Assembly: GCA_963737365.1 (NCBI GenBank) | Contig: CAVTSD010000007.1 | Span: 806,001 to 870,000 of the forward strand | Origin: Roseiarcus sp963737365 | GTDB lineage: Bacteria; Pseudomonadota; Alphaproteobacteria; Rhizobiales; Beijerinckiaceae | Direction: 5' to 3' | DNA: 64,000 nt | In this document: positions 1 to 7,444 of the stretch, piece by piece | How positions within the stretch are numbered: position 1 is the first letter of the stretch | Layout of the letters: each line of letters starts with the position of its first letter | The notes under the pieces: generated by a model | What the model saw: only the letters and a program-made list of their open reading frames with translations | Database searches by the model: none | Told to the model about the DNA's origin: nothing | Translations under genes and position numbers: made by a program

Positions 1-192
1 GCGGCGTACGAGTTGGTTTGCGGATGCGTCACTCGAAAGTCGAGGAAGAGGGGCGTGTACAAGGTGTTGATGCCAAAGGGATTGGCCGCGAACCTGCAGG
101 CGGCGCGGCTATCGGACGAAGGCCTGAGCGAGGTGATCCTGCGCCTCGCTGAGGAAGCGAAGGGTCCAACGAAACCTTCCGCCTCCTCCTAG
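1..192 (+). CDS. C-terminal fragment of an unidentified protein (cut by window start)
   Basis: An open frame runs from the first base to a TAG at 190-192 and gives about 63 residues with no internal stop. The end reads ...LSEVILRLAEEAKGPTKPSASS, a plausible helical C-terminus with a low-complexity tail. No domain can be recognised from so short a piece. It is convergent with the cytochrome c gene whose stop lies at 222. It could be a chance open frame in GC-rich DNA; the base upstream of the window would decide. Confidence 0.35.
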   Translation, partial: AAYELVCGCVTRKSRKRGVYKVLMPKGLAANLQAARLSDEGLSEVILRLAEEAKGPTKPSASS

Positions 193-221
193 TCGTTCTC
201 CGCCGCCCGCCGCCAGAAAGC

Positions 222-500
222 TCATTGATTGTTTGTGATATAGGCGATGACGTTGTCGATGTCCTTCTGGCTGCGAAGTCCTGGGAAGCTCATTGCCGTC
301 GATGGCTTGAAGCGGCGCGGATTCGCAAGAAACTTCGGTAGGTTTTCGACCCCGATCCGGCCAGTGTAGGGCAGGGCCGCATGGCATTGGTGACATATTG
401 TCTGGAAGATTTTCTTGCCAGCGGTGGCGTCGGCTGCGCGAGCGCCACCGCCGTTTATGGAAAACGATACGATGAGAACAGCAAAATAGAAAATCCTCAT
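222..500 (-). CDS. Small class I monoheme cytochrome c
   Basis: A 92-residue secreted cytochrome. The start chosen at 500 gives MRIFYFAVLIVSFSINGGGARA, a clean Sec signal peptide, and an ATGA overlap with the stop of the CHRD gene upstream, which implies translational coupling; a longer reading to 566 would bury the signal. The single heme site is CHQCH just after the signal, and the Met in TAMSFPGL is the likely sixth ligand, as in class I c-type cytochromes. It is the last gene of the HiPIP / cytochrome-porin / CHRD operon and is inferred to be a periplasmic electron carrier for that system. The electron donor and acceptor are not known. Confidence 0.85.
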   Translation of the reverse strand: MRIFYFAVLIVSFSINGGGARAADATAGKKIFQTICHQCHAALPYTGRIGVENLPKFLANPRRFKPSTAMSFPGLRSQKDIDNVIAYITNNQ

Positions 501-994
501 CTGCGGACGACGGGTCCGCGGATTTCGCCAGCAAGGAAATTTTTCGAGTGTAAGTTGAAATACCAACGGCCGTCCTTCAGGTCCTTTGCCTGAGTATCGT
601 CAATTTTGGCGACGCCCTGGAAGGGACTGGCGAGATTGCCAGGCGTCCCAACCTGAATCGGCGCATTCTCTTCCGGCGTCAGCCCGAGATAGGAGACCGG
701 CCCGTGAAAATGAGCGCCGATTGGCGCGCTGGAGAGGCCTGAATAGGTGACCGTCCAGGTCAACGTGTTGGTGTCCGTGTCAAGCGTTCCTTCCATCACC
801 CCCCTGGCCGGACTGTTGTTTGAAGGAACCTCGCCGCCGCCACTTAAATTGGCCTGAATCGGAATTTTAAGCGCGAACGCGTCGAAGCTGGTCGAAATGA
901 GTGCGGCCAGTCCGAGAGCGACAGCGCTCGCTAGTCTCCCCGTCGCAGTCCGCTCTCGGTGGGAACCGCTTCGCAAACCGACCCTGGTTGGCAA
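497..994 (-). CDS. CHRD-domain secreted protein
   Basis: 165 residues. An N-terminal basic segment and hydrophobic stretch (about residues 22-42) look like a signal peptide, followed by one CHRD domain, with the family's GAHFHGP segment, DGRWYFNLHS and the terminal AGEIRGPV. CHRD domains (named after chordin) are common in exported bacterial proteins but have no agreed biochemical function. The start is TTG at 994, chosen for the GGGAG ribosome site 7-8 bases upstream. It lies 73 bases after the cytochrome-porin gene and overlaps the cytochrome c gene by four bases, so it is part of the same transcript. A structural or metal-binding role in the envelope electron-transfer system is inference only. 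Confidence 0.8.
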   Translation of the reverse strand: MPTRVGLRSGSHRERTATGRLASAVALGLAALISTSFDAFALKIPIQANLSGGGEVPSNNSPARGVMEGTLDTDTNTLTWTVTYSGLSSAPIGAHFHGPVSYLGLTPEENAPIQVGTPGNLASPFQGVAKIDDTQAKDLKDGRWYFNLHSKNFLAGEIRGPVVRR

Positions 995-1067
995 TGTTCT
1001 CTCCCATTTTAGCCGTCAACCCGCAGATCACGCGCTCGCGAGCCGCACGACGCCCGCCGGCGATGGG

Positions 1068-2525
1068 TCAGAATGCAAACCACGCGTAGGCGAACACGGA
1101 ATTGTTGCCTTGCGCATTGTGCGTACCGCCCAGGTAGGAGCCGTCGAAATTGGTCGTGCCGCCGTAGACATGCAGGTAGTCGGTGAACTGCAAGCCGAGC
1201 CGCACGTTCCAGGTCGAATAAGGAAACGGGGCGCCGTGGCTGAACGGGATATAGGCGAGGTCGAGGATGAGGCCGGCGCCGTTCGGGCTGTTGATGTAGC
1301 TATTGTTGAATTCGCCAATGGCAGGGGGAACGCAATTGACGTTGTTGCCCGATCCGTAAAGGTTGCAATCGCTGGACCCGGCGATGTTGAAATAGCCAAA
1401 GCCAACGCTGTAGGTGTGATCCCAAACGAATGACGCGTTGGCCTTGAAGCTGTTGAGTGTGTTGCTCAGGTTCGATGAACCCCCCAGCGCGTAGGTAGCG
1501 TTCAGCTTCTGCCATTCTATGATGTCAGTGAGCTTCACGGTCACGCTGTATTGGTCGCCGTCATACTGGTATTGCGAGTTGAAACCGACATCGAGATAAT
1601 TGTCCGTTCCGTAGCCATACTGGCGGCCGGGGGTCACTTGCCCGTACATGCCAAAAGTGCCAACCATCAGGTAGTGCAAACCCCAGTGCGGTTCGAGCGC
1701 GACGCGCCAGTAAGGCGCGACATTCGACAGCGCATCGGTCGTCGAGTTGCCGGTGTTGAAAGCCTGCAGCACGGGGACCGGAAGTCCTTTGTAGAATGTC
1801 AAGTCCCCGTACAGCATGTCGTTCCAGAACACATATGCGCCTGCGCCGCCGACGATCTGGCCGTATCCGTTCTCGATGTGCGTCAACGGCGGTCCGAAGG
1901 CCGGCGCGATGGTCGAGGAAATCTGCGGCCAACCAAACGAAGGCGTCGTGTTCCAGGGGTCTTCCACGGTCGGCGTATTGTTGGCGTCGATGCCCCAGAT
2001 CGTCTCCTTGCCGAACAGCTTGAGCGTATCAGCGTACCGGACGTCGGAGGCGTCCACAAACGCGGTTCCGGCGACGGTGGGGTCGCCCGTTATCTGGATG
2101 AACGAACCGAGGTTGCCGTAGAGCTGGCCGGCGAGGAACCCTGACACTTGCTGCGAGACGAGGTTGTCGTTGGTGTGCAATCCGGGCGCGGGCGGCAAAT
2201 CCTGGTTCGACTGGGTGTGGGTGAAGGTTGGCATATACATCGCGGCGACGGGAGGCCCTTTCCAGTCGCCACCGCCAAGCGTGTAGCCGCCGATTTTGAA
2301 GCGGCGGCCAAACGGCGTGAGTTCGGGAAAGGCCGTATGACAAGCCGTGCAAGGCTGTCCCGTCTGGCGGGCGTAGCTCGGCACTGCGTTAGCGGGATTG
2401 ACGCTCGCCCAAAGAAACATCGCGGTGCAGAGTATCAACCCGAGCGGACTGAGGACGGCGGCCAACGCTCGGCTTCGAGCTCGGTCTGGGACGATCGCCT
2501 CGAAGCGCTTAACCGCGGTGTTCAT
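1068..2525 (-). CDS. Outer-membrane cytochrome-porin fusion, Cyc2-like
   Basis: 485 residues. A long signal peptide ending ...NPANA is followed at once by PSYARQTGQPCTACH and PFGRRFKIGGY. This is the layout of the Cyc2 family: a short one-heme domain with P-x-(F/Y)-ARQTG-x2-CxxCH, then FGR-x-FK-x2-GY, then a porin barrel. The remaining 420 residues are rich in alternating aromatic/polar strands (Tyr, Asn, Gly, Trp) and the protein ends in Phe (YAWFAF), the outer-membrane insertion signature. Cyc2 of acidophilic and neutrophilic iron oxidisers takes electrons from extracellular Fe(II). Many related proteins in soil alphaproteobacteria are untested, so iron oxidation is inferred. The start at 2525 is preferred over 2543 from the signal peptide, though neither has a strong ribosome site. 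Confidence 0.75.
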   Translation of the reverse strand: MNTAVKRFEAIVPDRARSRALAAVLSPLGLILCTAMFLWASVNPANAVPSYARQTGQPCTACHTAFPELTPFGRRFKIGGYTLGGGDWKGPPVAAMYMPTFTHTQSNQDLPPAPGLHTNDNLVSQQVSGFLAGQLYGNLGSFIQITGDPTVAGTAFVDASDVRYADTLKLFGKETIWGIDANNTPTVEDPWNTTPSFGWPQISSTIAPAFGPPLTHIENGYGQIVGGAGAYVFWNDMLYGDLTFYKGLPVPVLQAFNTGNSTTDALSNVAPYWRVALEPHWGLHYLMVGTFGMYGQVTPGRQYGYGTDNYLDVGFNSQYQYDGDQYSVTVKLTDIIEWQKLNATYALGGSSNLSNTLNSFKANASFVWDHTYSVGFGYFNIAGSSDCNLYGSGNNVNCVPPAIGEFNNSYINSPNGAGLILDLAYIPFSHGAPFPYSTWNVRLGLQFTDYLHVYGGTTNFDGSYLGGTHNAQGNNSVFAYAWFAF

Positions 2526-2640
2526 GGGGTGCTCGAACTGCATTGAATTTAAGAGGCGCGCCTCGGCCGGAGCGCCAGCCTCTATGCGGGCGCTCCGACC
2601 GAACGAGCCGGCCGCTCCGCCTCTGTGAGTTGCGAACTTG

Positions 2641-2895
2641 CTATTTCTTGATCCACAACGCGCACCATCCTTTCGGCGAGATGTCGCCGGCGACAGACTT
2701 GCACTCGTTTGGCGCGATAAAGAGCTTGCAGCCGTCGCACTGTTTGCCGTCCTTGGGCGAGTCCTGGTAGCGCACCGCCGTTTCCGCCATTTTGGCTCCC
2801 GCGCTGTCGCTCATCAGTCCGAGCAGCGACGTGGCTCCCGCAGCAATAAGAACCATGCGGCGATTAACGGGGTGCAGTTTGATTGGATTGCCCAT
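2641..2895 (-). CDS. High-potential iron-sulfur protein (HiPIP), Tat-exported
   Basis: 84 residues. The N-terminus NRRMVLIAAGATSLLG is a twin-arginine signal, expected because HiPIPs fold with their [4Fe-4S] cluster before export. The mature part has exactly four cysteines, spaced as CDGC, then NEC, then GWC, matching the HiPIP pattern C-x2-C-xn-C-xn-C. HiPIPs carry electrons in the periplasm; PioC in phototrophic iron oxidation and Iro in acidophiles are examples. The gene has a good ribosome site (GGAGCCAAAATG) and is first in the operon, about 100 bases downstream of the FixK/FNR-type box at 2990-3003. It is the natural periplasmic partner of the cytochrome-porin encoded next. Confidence 0.88.
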   Translation of the reverse strand: MGNPIKLHPVNRRMVLIAAGATSLLGLMSDSAGAKMAETAVRYQDSPKDGKQCDGCKLFIAPNECKSVAGDISPKGWCALWIKK

Positions 2896-2989
2896 TTTGG
2901 CTCCTCAACGCCGTACGGCGCTCCCCGACGCGCGTGGGTTGAGCAGACCGCCTCAAGACATAGCTGATCACAAAGCGTCGCCAGCGTAA

Positions 2990-3003
2990 TTGATCTAGAT
3001 CAA
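2990..3003 (-). promoter_or_regulatory. FixK/FNR-type operator
   Basis: TTGATCTAGATCAA is a perfect palindrome that fits the FNR/FixK consensus TTGAT-N4-ATCAA at every specified base. Its centre is about 101 bases from the HiPIP start. A start of transcription 41-45 bases downstream would fall near 2952-2955, with a weak TATGTC -10-like hexamer at 2963-2958. This suggests activation at low oxygen. It could also act on the divergent TPR gene at 3080, which seems less likely for a housekeeping gene. Confidence 0.75.
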
Positions 3004-3079
3004 CCCGAACCATCGGGATCGATCGGCAGCGCCCTCGGCGCTCGCTTTCGCTTGGCCCCTGTGATAGGCCGCGCTCATA

Positions 3080-3745
3080 ATGAGTGACATCTTTCAAGAA
3101 GTTGACGAGGAAGTCCGGCGCGACAAGGCGGCGGAATTCTGGAAGAAATACCAGAATCAGATCCTGGCCGCCGCCGTGCTGATCGTGCTCGCCTCGGCCG
3201 GCTTTCGCTATTGGCAATACGAGCGCGAACGGGCGACGCAAGCCGCCGGCGACCAGTTCCAGGAGGCGCTGACCGCGCTCGAGGATGGCAAGCTCGACGA
3301 AGCCAAGGCTGGCCTCGACAAGATCGCCACCCAAGGGCCGAGCGGCTATCGGGCGCTTGCGCAAATGACCGCAGCCGGCGCTGAGGCGGCCAAGGACCCG
3401 CAAGGCGCAATCGGCGCCTTTGACGCCATCTCGGGCGACGCTGCGGTCGATCCGCTCCTGCGCGACACCGCCCGTTTGCGCGCCGCGCTCATGCGAGTCG
3501 ATATCCCGGCCGAGGAGCAGAAGGGCGAAGCGGCGCTGACCGCGCTCTCGGCCCCCGGCGGAGCCTATCGGCGTCTCGCTGCGCTCGCGCTCGGCGCCTT
3601 GGCGATCGAGCGCAAGGATTTTGACGACGCTTCGAAGCAATTCGATCTTGTGCTGGGCGATCCTGAAGCCTCGACAAGCGAGCGACAAGCGGCGAGCCGT
3701 TGGCTCGGCTTGATCGCCTCGAACCGGTCGGCGGCGACGAAGTAA
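3080..3745 (+). CDS. TPR_21 / YfgM-family inner-membrane protein
   Basis: 221 residues. A short acidic N-terminal region (MSDIFQEVDEEVRRDKAAEFW) precedes one membrane segment at about residues 28-46 (QILAAAVLIVLASAGFRYW), then a periplasmic helical repeat region. This is the architecture of the TPR_21 (YfgM-like) family, whose characterised member is an ancillary SecYEG-associated factor that helps hand proteins to periplasmic chaperones. The gene lies directly upstream of der, its usual neighbour in alphaproteobacteria, with about 175 bases between them. It starts at ATG with a moderate upstream purine stretch. The family assignment is secure and the exact role in this organism is inferred. 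Confidence 0.85.
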   Translation: MSDIFQEVDEEVRRDKAAEFWKKYQNQILAAAVLIVLASAGFRYWQYERERATQAAGDQFQEALTALEDGKLDEAKAGLDKIATQGPSGYRALAQMTAAGAEAAKDPQGAIGAFDAISGDAAVDPLLRDTARLRAALMRVDIPAEEQKGEAALTALSAPGGAYRRLAALALGALAIERKDFDDASKQFDLVLGDPEASTSERQAASRWLGLIASNRSAATK

Positions 3746-3920
3746 ACTATGACCAGGCCCCGACTGGCCAGGTCGGCTTAAGAGACATGAACGACCTCGC
3801 CTTTAGGCGCCGCGACGCGGCCTCGAAGGACGGGCGAGGTCGCAGGAACTTGGCGCCGGCTGGACCATTCTTTTGAAGGCTCGCTCGCGCAGGACTAACT
3901 TAAAATAAGGCCGCGCGGAC

Positions 3921-5330
3921 TTGAGTTTTCCAAAAGTTGCGATCATCGGCCGGCCGAACGTCGGCAAGTCGACGCTGTTTAATCGGCTGGTTGGCCGAAG
4001 GCTTGCGCTCGTCGATGATGAGCCGGGCGTCACTCGCGACCGTCGCGAGGGGGAGGGTAGGCTCGCGGACCTATCCTTCACCATCGTCGACACCGCCGGC
4101 CTCGAGGAGGGCGACGCGGAAACGCTTGCCGGCCGCATGCGCGCGCAGACGGAAGCCGCTCTCATCGATTGCGACGTGATCCTGTTTGTGGTCGACGCGC
4201 GCGCCGGCCTCACGGCCACAGACAAGCATTTTGCCCAGGCGGTGCGCCGCGCCGACAAGCCCATCATCCTCATCGCCAACAAAGCGGAAAGCACGGCAGG
4301 GAAGGCGGGCGTCTACGAGGTGTTTGCGCTCGGCCTTGGCGAGCCGATCGCCTTCTCCGCCGAGCACGGCGAGGGCCTGAGCGAACTCTACGACGCGCTG
4401 GTCGAAGTCCTGCCGGCCGCGGCGCGCCTCGATCCGGACGAAGAGAGCGAGGCCGACCCGCTGATCTTAGGCGAAGAAGAGGACGGCAGCGAACTCGATC
4501 TCGCCAAGCCCCTGCGCATCGCCGTGCTGGGGCGCCCAAATGCGGGCAAGTCGACGCTCATCAACCACATCCTCGGCCAGGATCGCCTGCTAGTCGGCCC
4601 CGAGCCCGGCATCACCCGTGACAGCATCGGCCTCGACGCCGAGTGGCATGGGCGTAAGCTCAGGATTTTCGACACGGCGGGCCTTAGACGGAAGTCGCGG
4701 ATCGTCGAGAAGGTGGAAAAGCTCGCTGTCGCCGACGCGCTGCGCGCCGTGCGCTTCGCCGAAGTCGTGGTGCTTCTGCTCGACGCCACGATCCCGTTCG
4801 AACGACAGGACCTGACGCTCGCCGATCTCGTTGAGAAGGAGGGCAGGGCGCTCGTTATCGGCCTCAACAAATGGGACCTCGTCGACAACAAGAGCGACAA
4901 GGCCCGCGAGCTGCGCGAGGAAGCGGACAGGCTCCTGCCGCAGCTGCGCGGAACGCGCGTGATCCCTCTCTCCGGCCTCACCGGCGCGCATGTCGATAAG
5001 CTCATGGAGGCAATCATGGCGACGGACGCGATCTGGAACATCCGCATCTCGACCGGCCGGCTTAATCGCTGGCTAGGCCCAGTCATCGACGGCACGCCGC
5101 CGCCCGCCGTCTCCGGGCGTCGCGTCAAGATCCGCTACATGACCCAGCCCAAGGCGCGCCCGCCGTACTTCGTCCTGTTCGGCAATTCGGTCGACAAAAT
5201 TCCCGAGAGCTACAAGCGCTACCTCGTCAATGGGCTGCGCGAGACCTTCGGCCTCGTCGGCGTGCCGATCCGATTGTCGATGCGTCCCGGGAGCAAGAAC
5301 CCCTACGCGCCAAAGAAGCGGTGGGAGTAG
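3921..5330 (+). CDS. der: Ribosome-assembly GTPase Der (EngA)
   Basis: 469 residues. Two tandem GTPase domains are visible: GRPNVGKS at residues 10-17 with DTAGLEEGD and NKAE (about 120), then GRPNAGKS near 203-210 with DTAGLRRKS and NKWD (about 316). The C-terminal KH-like domain contains the family block RPPYFVLFGNS and ends NPYAPKKRWE. Der is essential and binds the 50S subunit during its maturation. The start is TTG at 3921, supported by the family N-terminus (M-S-F-x-V-A-I-x-GRPNVGKS) and an AAGG site 10 bases upstream. It ends six bases before the stop of the convergent DUF2652 gene. Confidence 0.97.
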   Translation: MSFPKVAIIGRPNVGKSTLFNRLVGRRLALVDDEPGVTRDRREGEGRLADLSFTIVDTAGLEEGDAETLAGRMRAQTEAALIDCDVILFVVDARAGLTATDKHFAQAVRRADKPIILIANKAESTAGKAGVYEVFALGLGEPIAFSAEHGEGLSELYDALVEVLPAAARLDPDEESEADPLILGEEEDGSELDLAKPLRIAVLGRPNAGKSTLINHILGQDRLLVGPEPGITRDSIGLDAEWHGRKLRIFDTAGLRRKSRIVEKVEKLAVADALRAVRFAEVVVLLLDATIPFERQDLTLADLVEKEGRALVIGLNKWDLVDNKSDKARELREEADRLLPQLRGTRVIPLSGLTGAHVDKLMEAIMATDAIWNIRISTGRLNRWLGPVIDGTPPPAVSGRRVKIRYMTQPKARPPYFVLFGNSVDKIPESYKRYLVNGLRETFGLVGVPIRLSMRPGSKNPYAPKKRWE

Positions 5331-5336
5331 CGGGCC

Positions 5337-6524
5337 TCAGAGCGATCGCTCTCGATCAGCTGACCTACGGTCCTGGCCCGTCTGCTGCGGCTGCGTCAGG
5401 AAGCGATCGCGGGAGACGGGCAGAGTCGGCTCCGTCTCGACCGTTGATGCCGCCGCTCGCTCCGCTATCATTGCCTGCAGGACATCGAATCCGGCCGTGA
5501 ACTTCTCCAAGACGGCCGGCTTGAACTTCTCGTAAAAAGCCAGATCTTTCGGCTTCGGCTTCGCGATGCGGAATTCGAAGTGGGTTCCCCCGTCGTCGCG
5601 TTCCTCGAACACATAGGAGAACAAGATTTTCGCAGCGCCCGGTATCGGCATCAGCGCTGTCAAAGTCACATAGTTGAACGGGCGCCAGTCGATGATGTCC
5701 TCGATGACCGCGTCCTTTCCGTGCAGGCAGTGGTTCTGCGTGCCGGCGCCGCGACGCCCGTTCGTGGTGTTCTCGACGACGCCGTCGCTCCGTTGCCAGC
5801 GGGCGTGGTGCTGGGGCGAGGTCACGAGGTCCCACACGACTTGCCTCGGCGCGGGGTAATCCCTCTCGATAAGCATAAAAGCGCCGGGGCGCTGAACGAG
5901 GTTGCGCGCGGTCTGGGTCTCCCGCGTCCACGCTTGTTCGAGGTCACTCACCCAGCACTTCGTTTCGCCGATATGCTCGATCGCCTCGGCATGCTCCAAA
6001 AGACCCTGCACTGCGGGATCGATCCCCATCGCCTGCACGCAGGCGTCGGAATAGAGCGCATAGGCGCGCGGACCGAACGTCTTGCCGACGTCGTTCTTGA
6101 GGAGGCGGTGGACCAGGATCACATCCCGCCCGGCGAGCTCCTCGCGACCCGACATCTTCTGCCGGATGAATTCGCCGTGATGAACTACGAACTTGACGTC
6201 GAGGCTTTGCATCCGGCTGCAAGCCTGGCACTCGCACGCGCTCGCCTGCTTGATACTGCGGAGCCGCTTGCGGAAGGCGAAATAGGCCTGTTCGATCGAG
6301 TCTTGCAAGAGCGACCCGTCGACCTTGTCGGCAAGCGCGTAGACGAAGGCCGCGTCGCCTTCGAACTTGGCGAGGCGGAACGGCGGACGCAGCGCCCTGA
6401 CCAAGGTGTCCATGATGTCGGCGATGATGTCCTGGGCATGATCGAGTTCGACCCCGGACACGAAGTGGGTGTAGCCGGATATATCGGCGATCGCGAAACA
6501 GGCCGTTTCCGCTGTCGGAAGCAT
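5337..6524 (-). CDS. DUF2652 (cyclase-like) and SRPBCC domain protein
   Basis: 395 residues. The first ~190 residues match the DUF2652 family, which is distantly related to class III adenylate cyclase domains: ACFAIADISGYTHFV, LAKFEGDAAFVYA, and CECQACSRM, a paired-cysteine motif. Residues ~215-350 are an SRPBCC (START-like) lipid-pocket domain with FMLIERDYPAPRQVVWDLV and a polar C-terminal tail. The start at 6524 has a good AGAGG site. DUF2652 alone and DUF2652-SRPBCC fusions occur in soil bacteria with no known reaction. No metal-binding pair typical of an active cyclase could be confirmed by eye, so catalysis is unproven. Confidence 0.7.
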   Translation of the reverse strand: MLPTAETACFAIADISGYTHFVSGVELDHAQDIIADIMDTLVRALRPPFRLAKFEGDAAFVYALADKVDGSLLQDSIEQAYFAFRKRLRSIKQASACECQACSRMQSLDVKFVVHHGEFIRQKMSGREELAGRDVILVHRLLKNDVGKTFGPRAYALYSDACVQAMGIDPAVQGLLEHAEAIEHIGETKCWVSDLEQAWTRETQTARNLVQRPGAFMLIERDYPAPRQVVWDLVTSPQHHARWQRSDGVVENTTNGRRGAGTQNHCLHGKDAVIEDIIDWRPFNYVTLTALMPIPGAAKILFSYVFEERDDGGTHFEFRIAKPKPKDLAFYEKFKPAVLEKFTAGFDVLQAMIAERAAASTVETEPTLPVSRDRFLTQPQQTGQDRRSADRERSL

Positions 6525-7140
6525 GGTGACCTCTTCCGTTCGATCAGCCGCAGAGGCGCTATAGCCCCAGCTCGCGCCCGATCCAACACTCACGCGACAA
6601 ACCCATACACGAATACAGCCGCCTTCGTCCCGCAGTCGAAAAATGTCGCCTCCGTGCATCGAAGAGATCGATTACGAGCAACGGAGCTCCGGGCGGGAGT
6701 GCTCAAGGAGCGGATTGCGCATGGCGCGAGGCATTGGGCGGAAGTTGCGCACAAACCATCGATCTATATCGAACAGACTGACCGAGGCCTCGAGCTTCTT
6801 GCTTGCCTGCGCTCCGCCGGCCAAGTTGTGGCGCGGTCGCGGCAGGGGACGGGTTAAGACGGTTTTGGGCCGTTCGCTCGCGCAGGAGGGCCGGCCACTC
6901 TTCTTTGTCCTCGCGGCAGGGAGGAGGCGCTGGCGATCGACGCGCGCGTGACCAGCAGAAAGTTCAAACCAGAAGCCTGTGCAAACCATTTACGAAAAAC
7001 AGAATTTATGCTATACCCTGACTACTCACGGAATCCGATTGCCGTTTTCTGCAGCATGCCCCGCGTCGAGAGAGGACGGACAGAAAAAGAGGTTTTCAGA
7101 GATTTCGTCCACAACCTAAGACGCGAGTTGGAGTGAGGGA

Positions 7141-7193
7141 GAATTTTTTTTGCTCCAAACGGCTGTAACCCATTGAAAAGTCCCGATTCGGAA
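7141..7193 (-). repeat. Dispersed repeat, partial copy C
   Basis: Read on the minus strand it contains CCGAATC, ACTTTTCAATGGGTTAC and AAAAAAATTCTC in the same order as the two longer copies at 41627-41775 and 49846-49990. The 5' hairpin half of the repeat is missing here and is replaced by the inverted repeat at 7198-7233. Confidence 0.6.
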
Positions 7194-7197
7194 AAAT

Positions 7198-7264
7198 AAA
7201 CGCTAGTAAATGCAAGGGAATTAACTAGCGTTTAGGCGCGCTTACTGGCGTTTACGGGCGTTTA
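7198..7264. repeat. Inverted repeat followed by helically phased GCGTTTA repeats
   Basis: AAACGCTAGT (7198-7207) and ACTAGCGTTT (7224-7233) form a perfect 10-base inverted repeat with a 16-base spacer. GCGTTTA recurs at 7228, 7248 and 7258, that is 20 and 10 bases apart, or on one face of the helix. This looks like a multi-site protein-binding region, though the nearest genes are 170 to 700 bases away and no cognate protein is evident. Confidence 0.55.
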
Positions 7265-7444
7265 TATTGGCGCAAATTCGCGCGTAGATTGCGGCGAAAA
7301 CCAAGGCAGGTTACAGGCCTCGGTCCGCCGCAACTCCAGCCGGTACGATGCCTGGGTGAAGCCTGGCCATGACGGTGGGGGAGCAACCATTCGTGTCCCG
7401 CCTTGGACCATCGCGGGGCGGTATTCGGAGCCATTCAATCAAAA

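Larger units (their letters stand above)
6525..7444. other. 920-base intergenic region with repeats
   Basis: I see no convincing gene here. Open frames at 6643-6951 (+), 6672-6989 (-) and 6948-7136 (+) are Arg/Ser-rich and resemble no family. The part from about 6960 to 7265 is AT-richer than its surroundings. It holds a reverse-oriented copy of the dispersed repeat (7141-7193), an inverted repeat and GCGTTTA direct repeats (7198-7264), and a weak promoter-like CTATAC at 7011-7016. Confidence 0.6.

Noticed and set aside
5580..6857. A 425-residue plus-strand frame
   Set aside because: Antisense to the DUF2652/SRPBCC gene and without recognisable domains.
6672..6989. A possible 105-residue minus-strand gene between DUF2652 and DUF763
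   Set aside because: No ribosome site, unconserved composition, and overlapping frames on the other strand are equally open.
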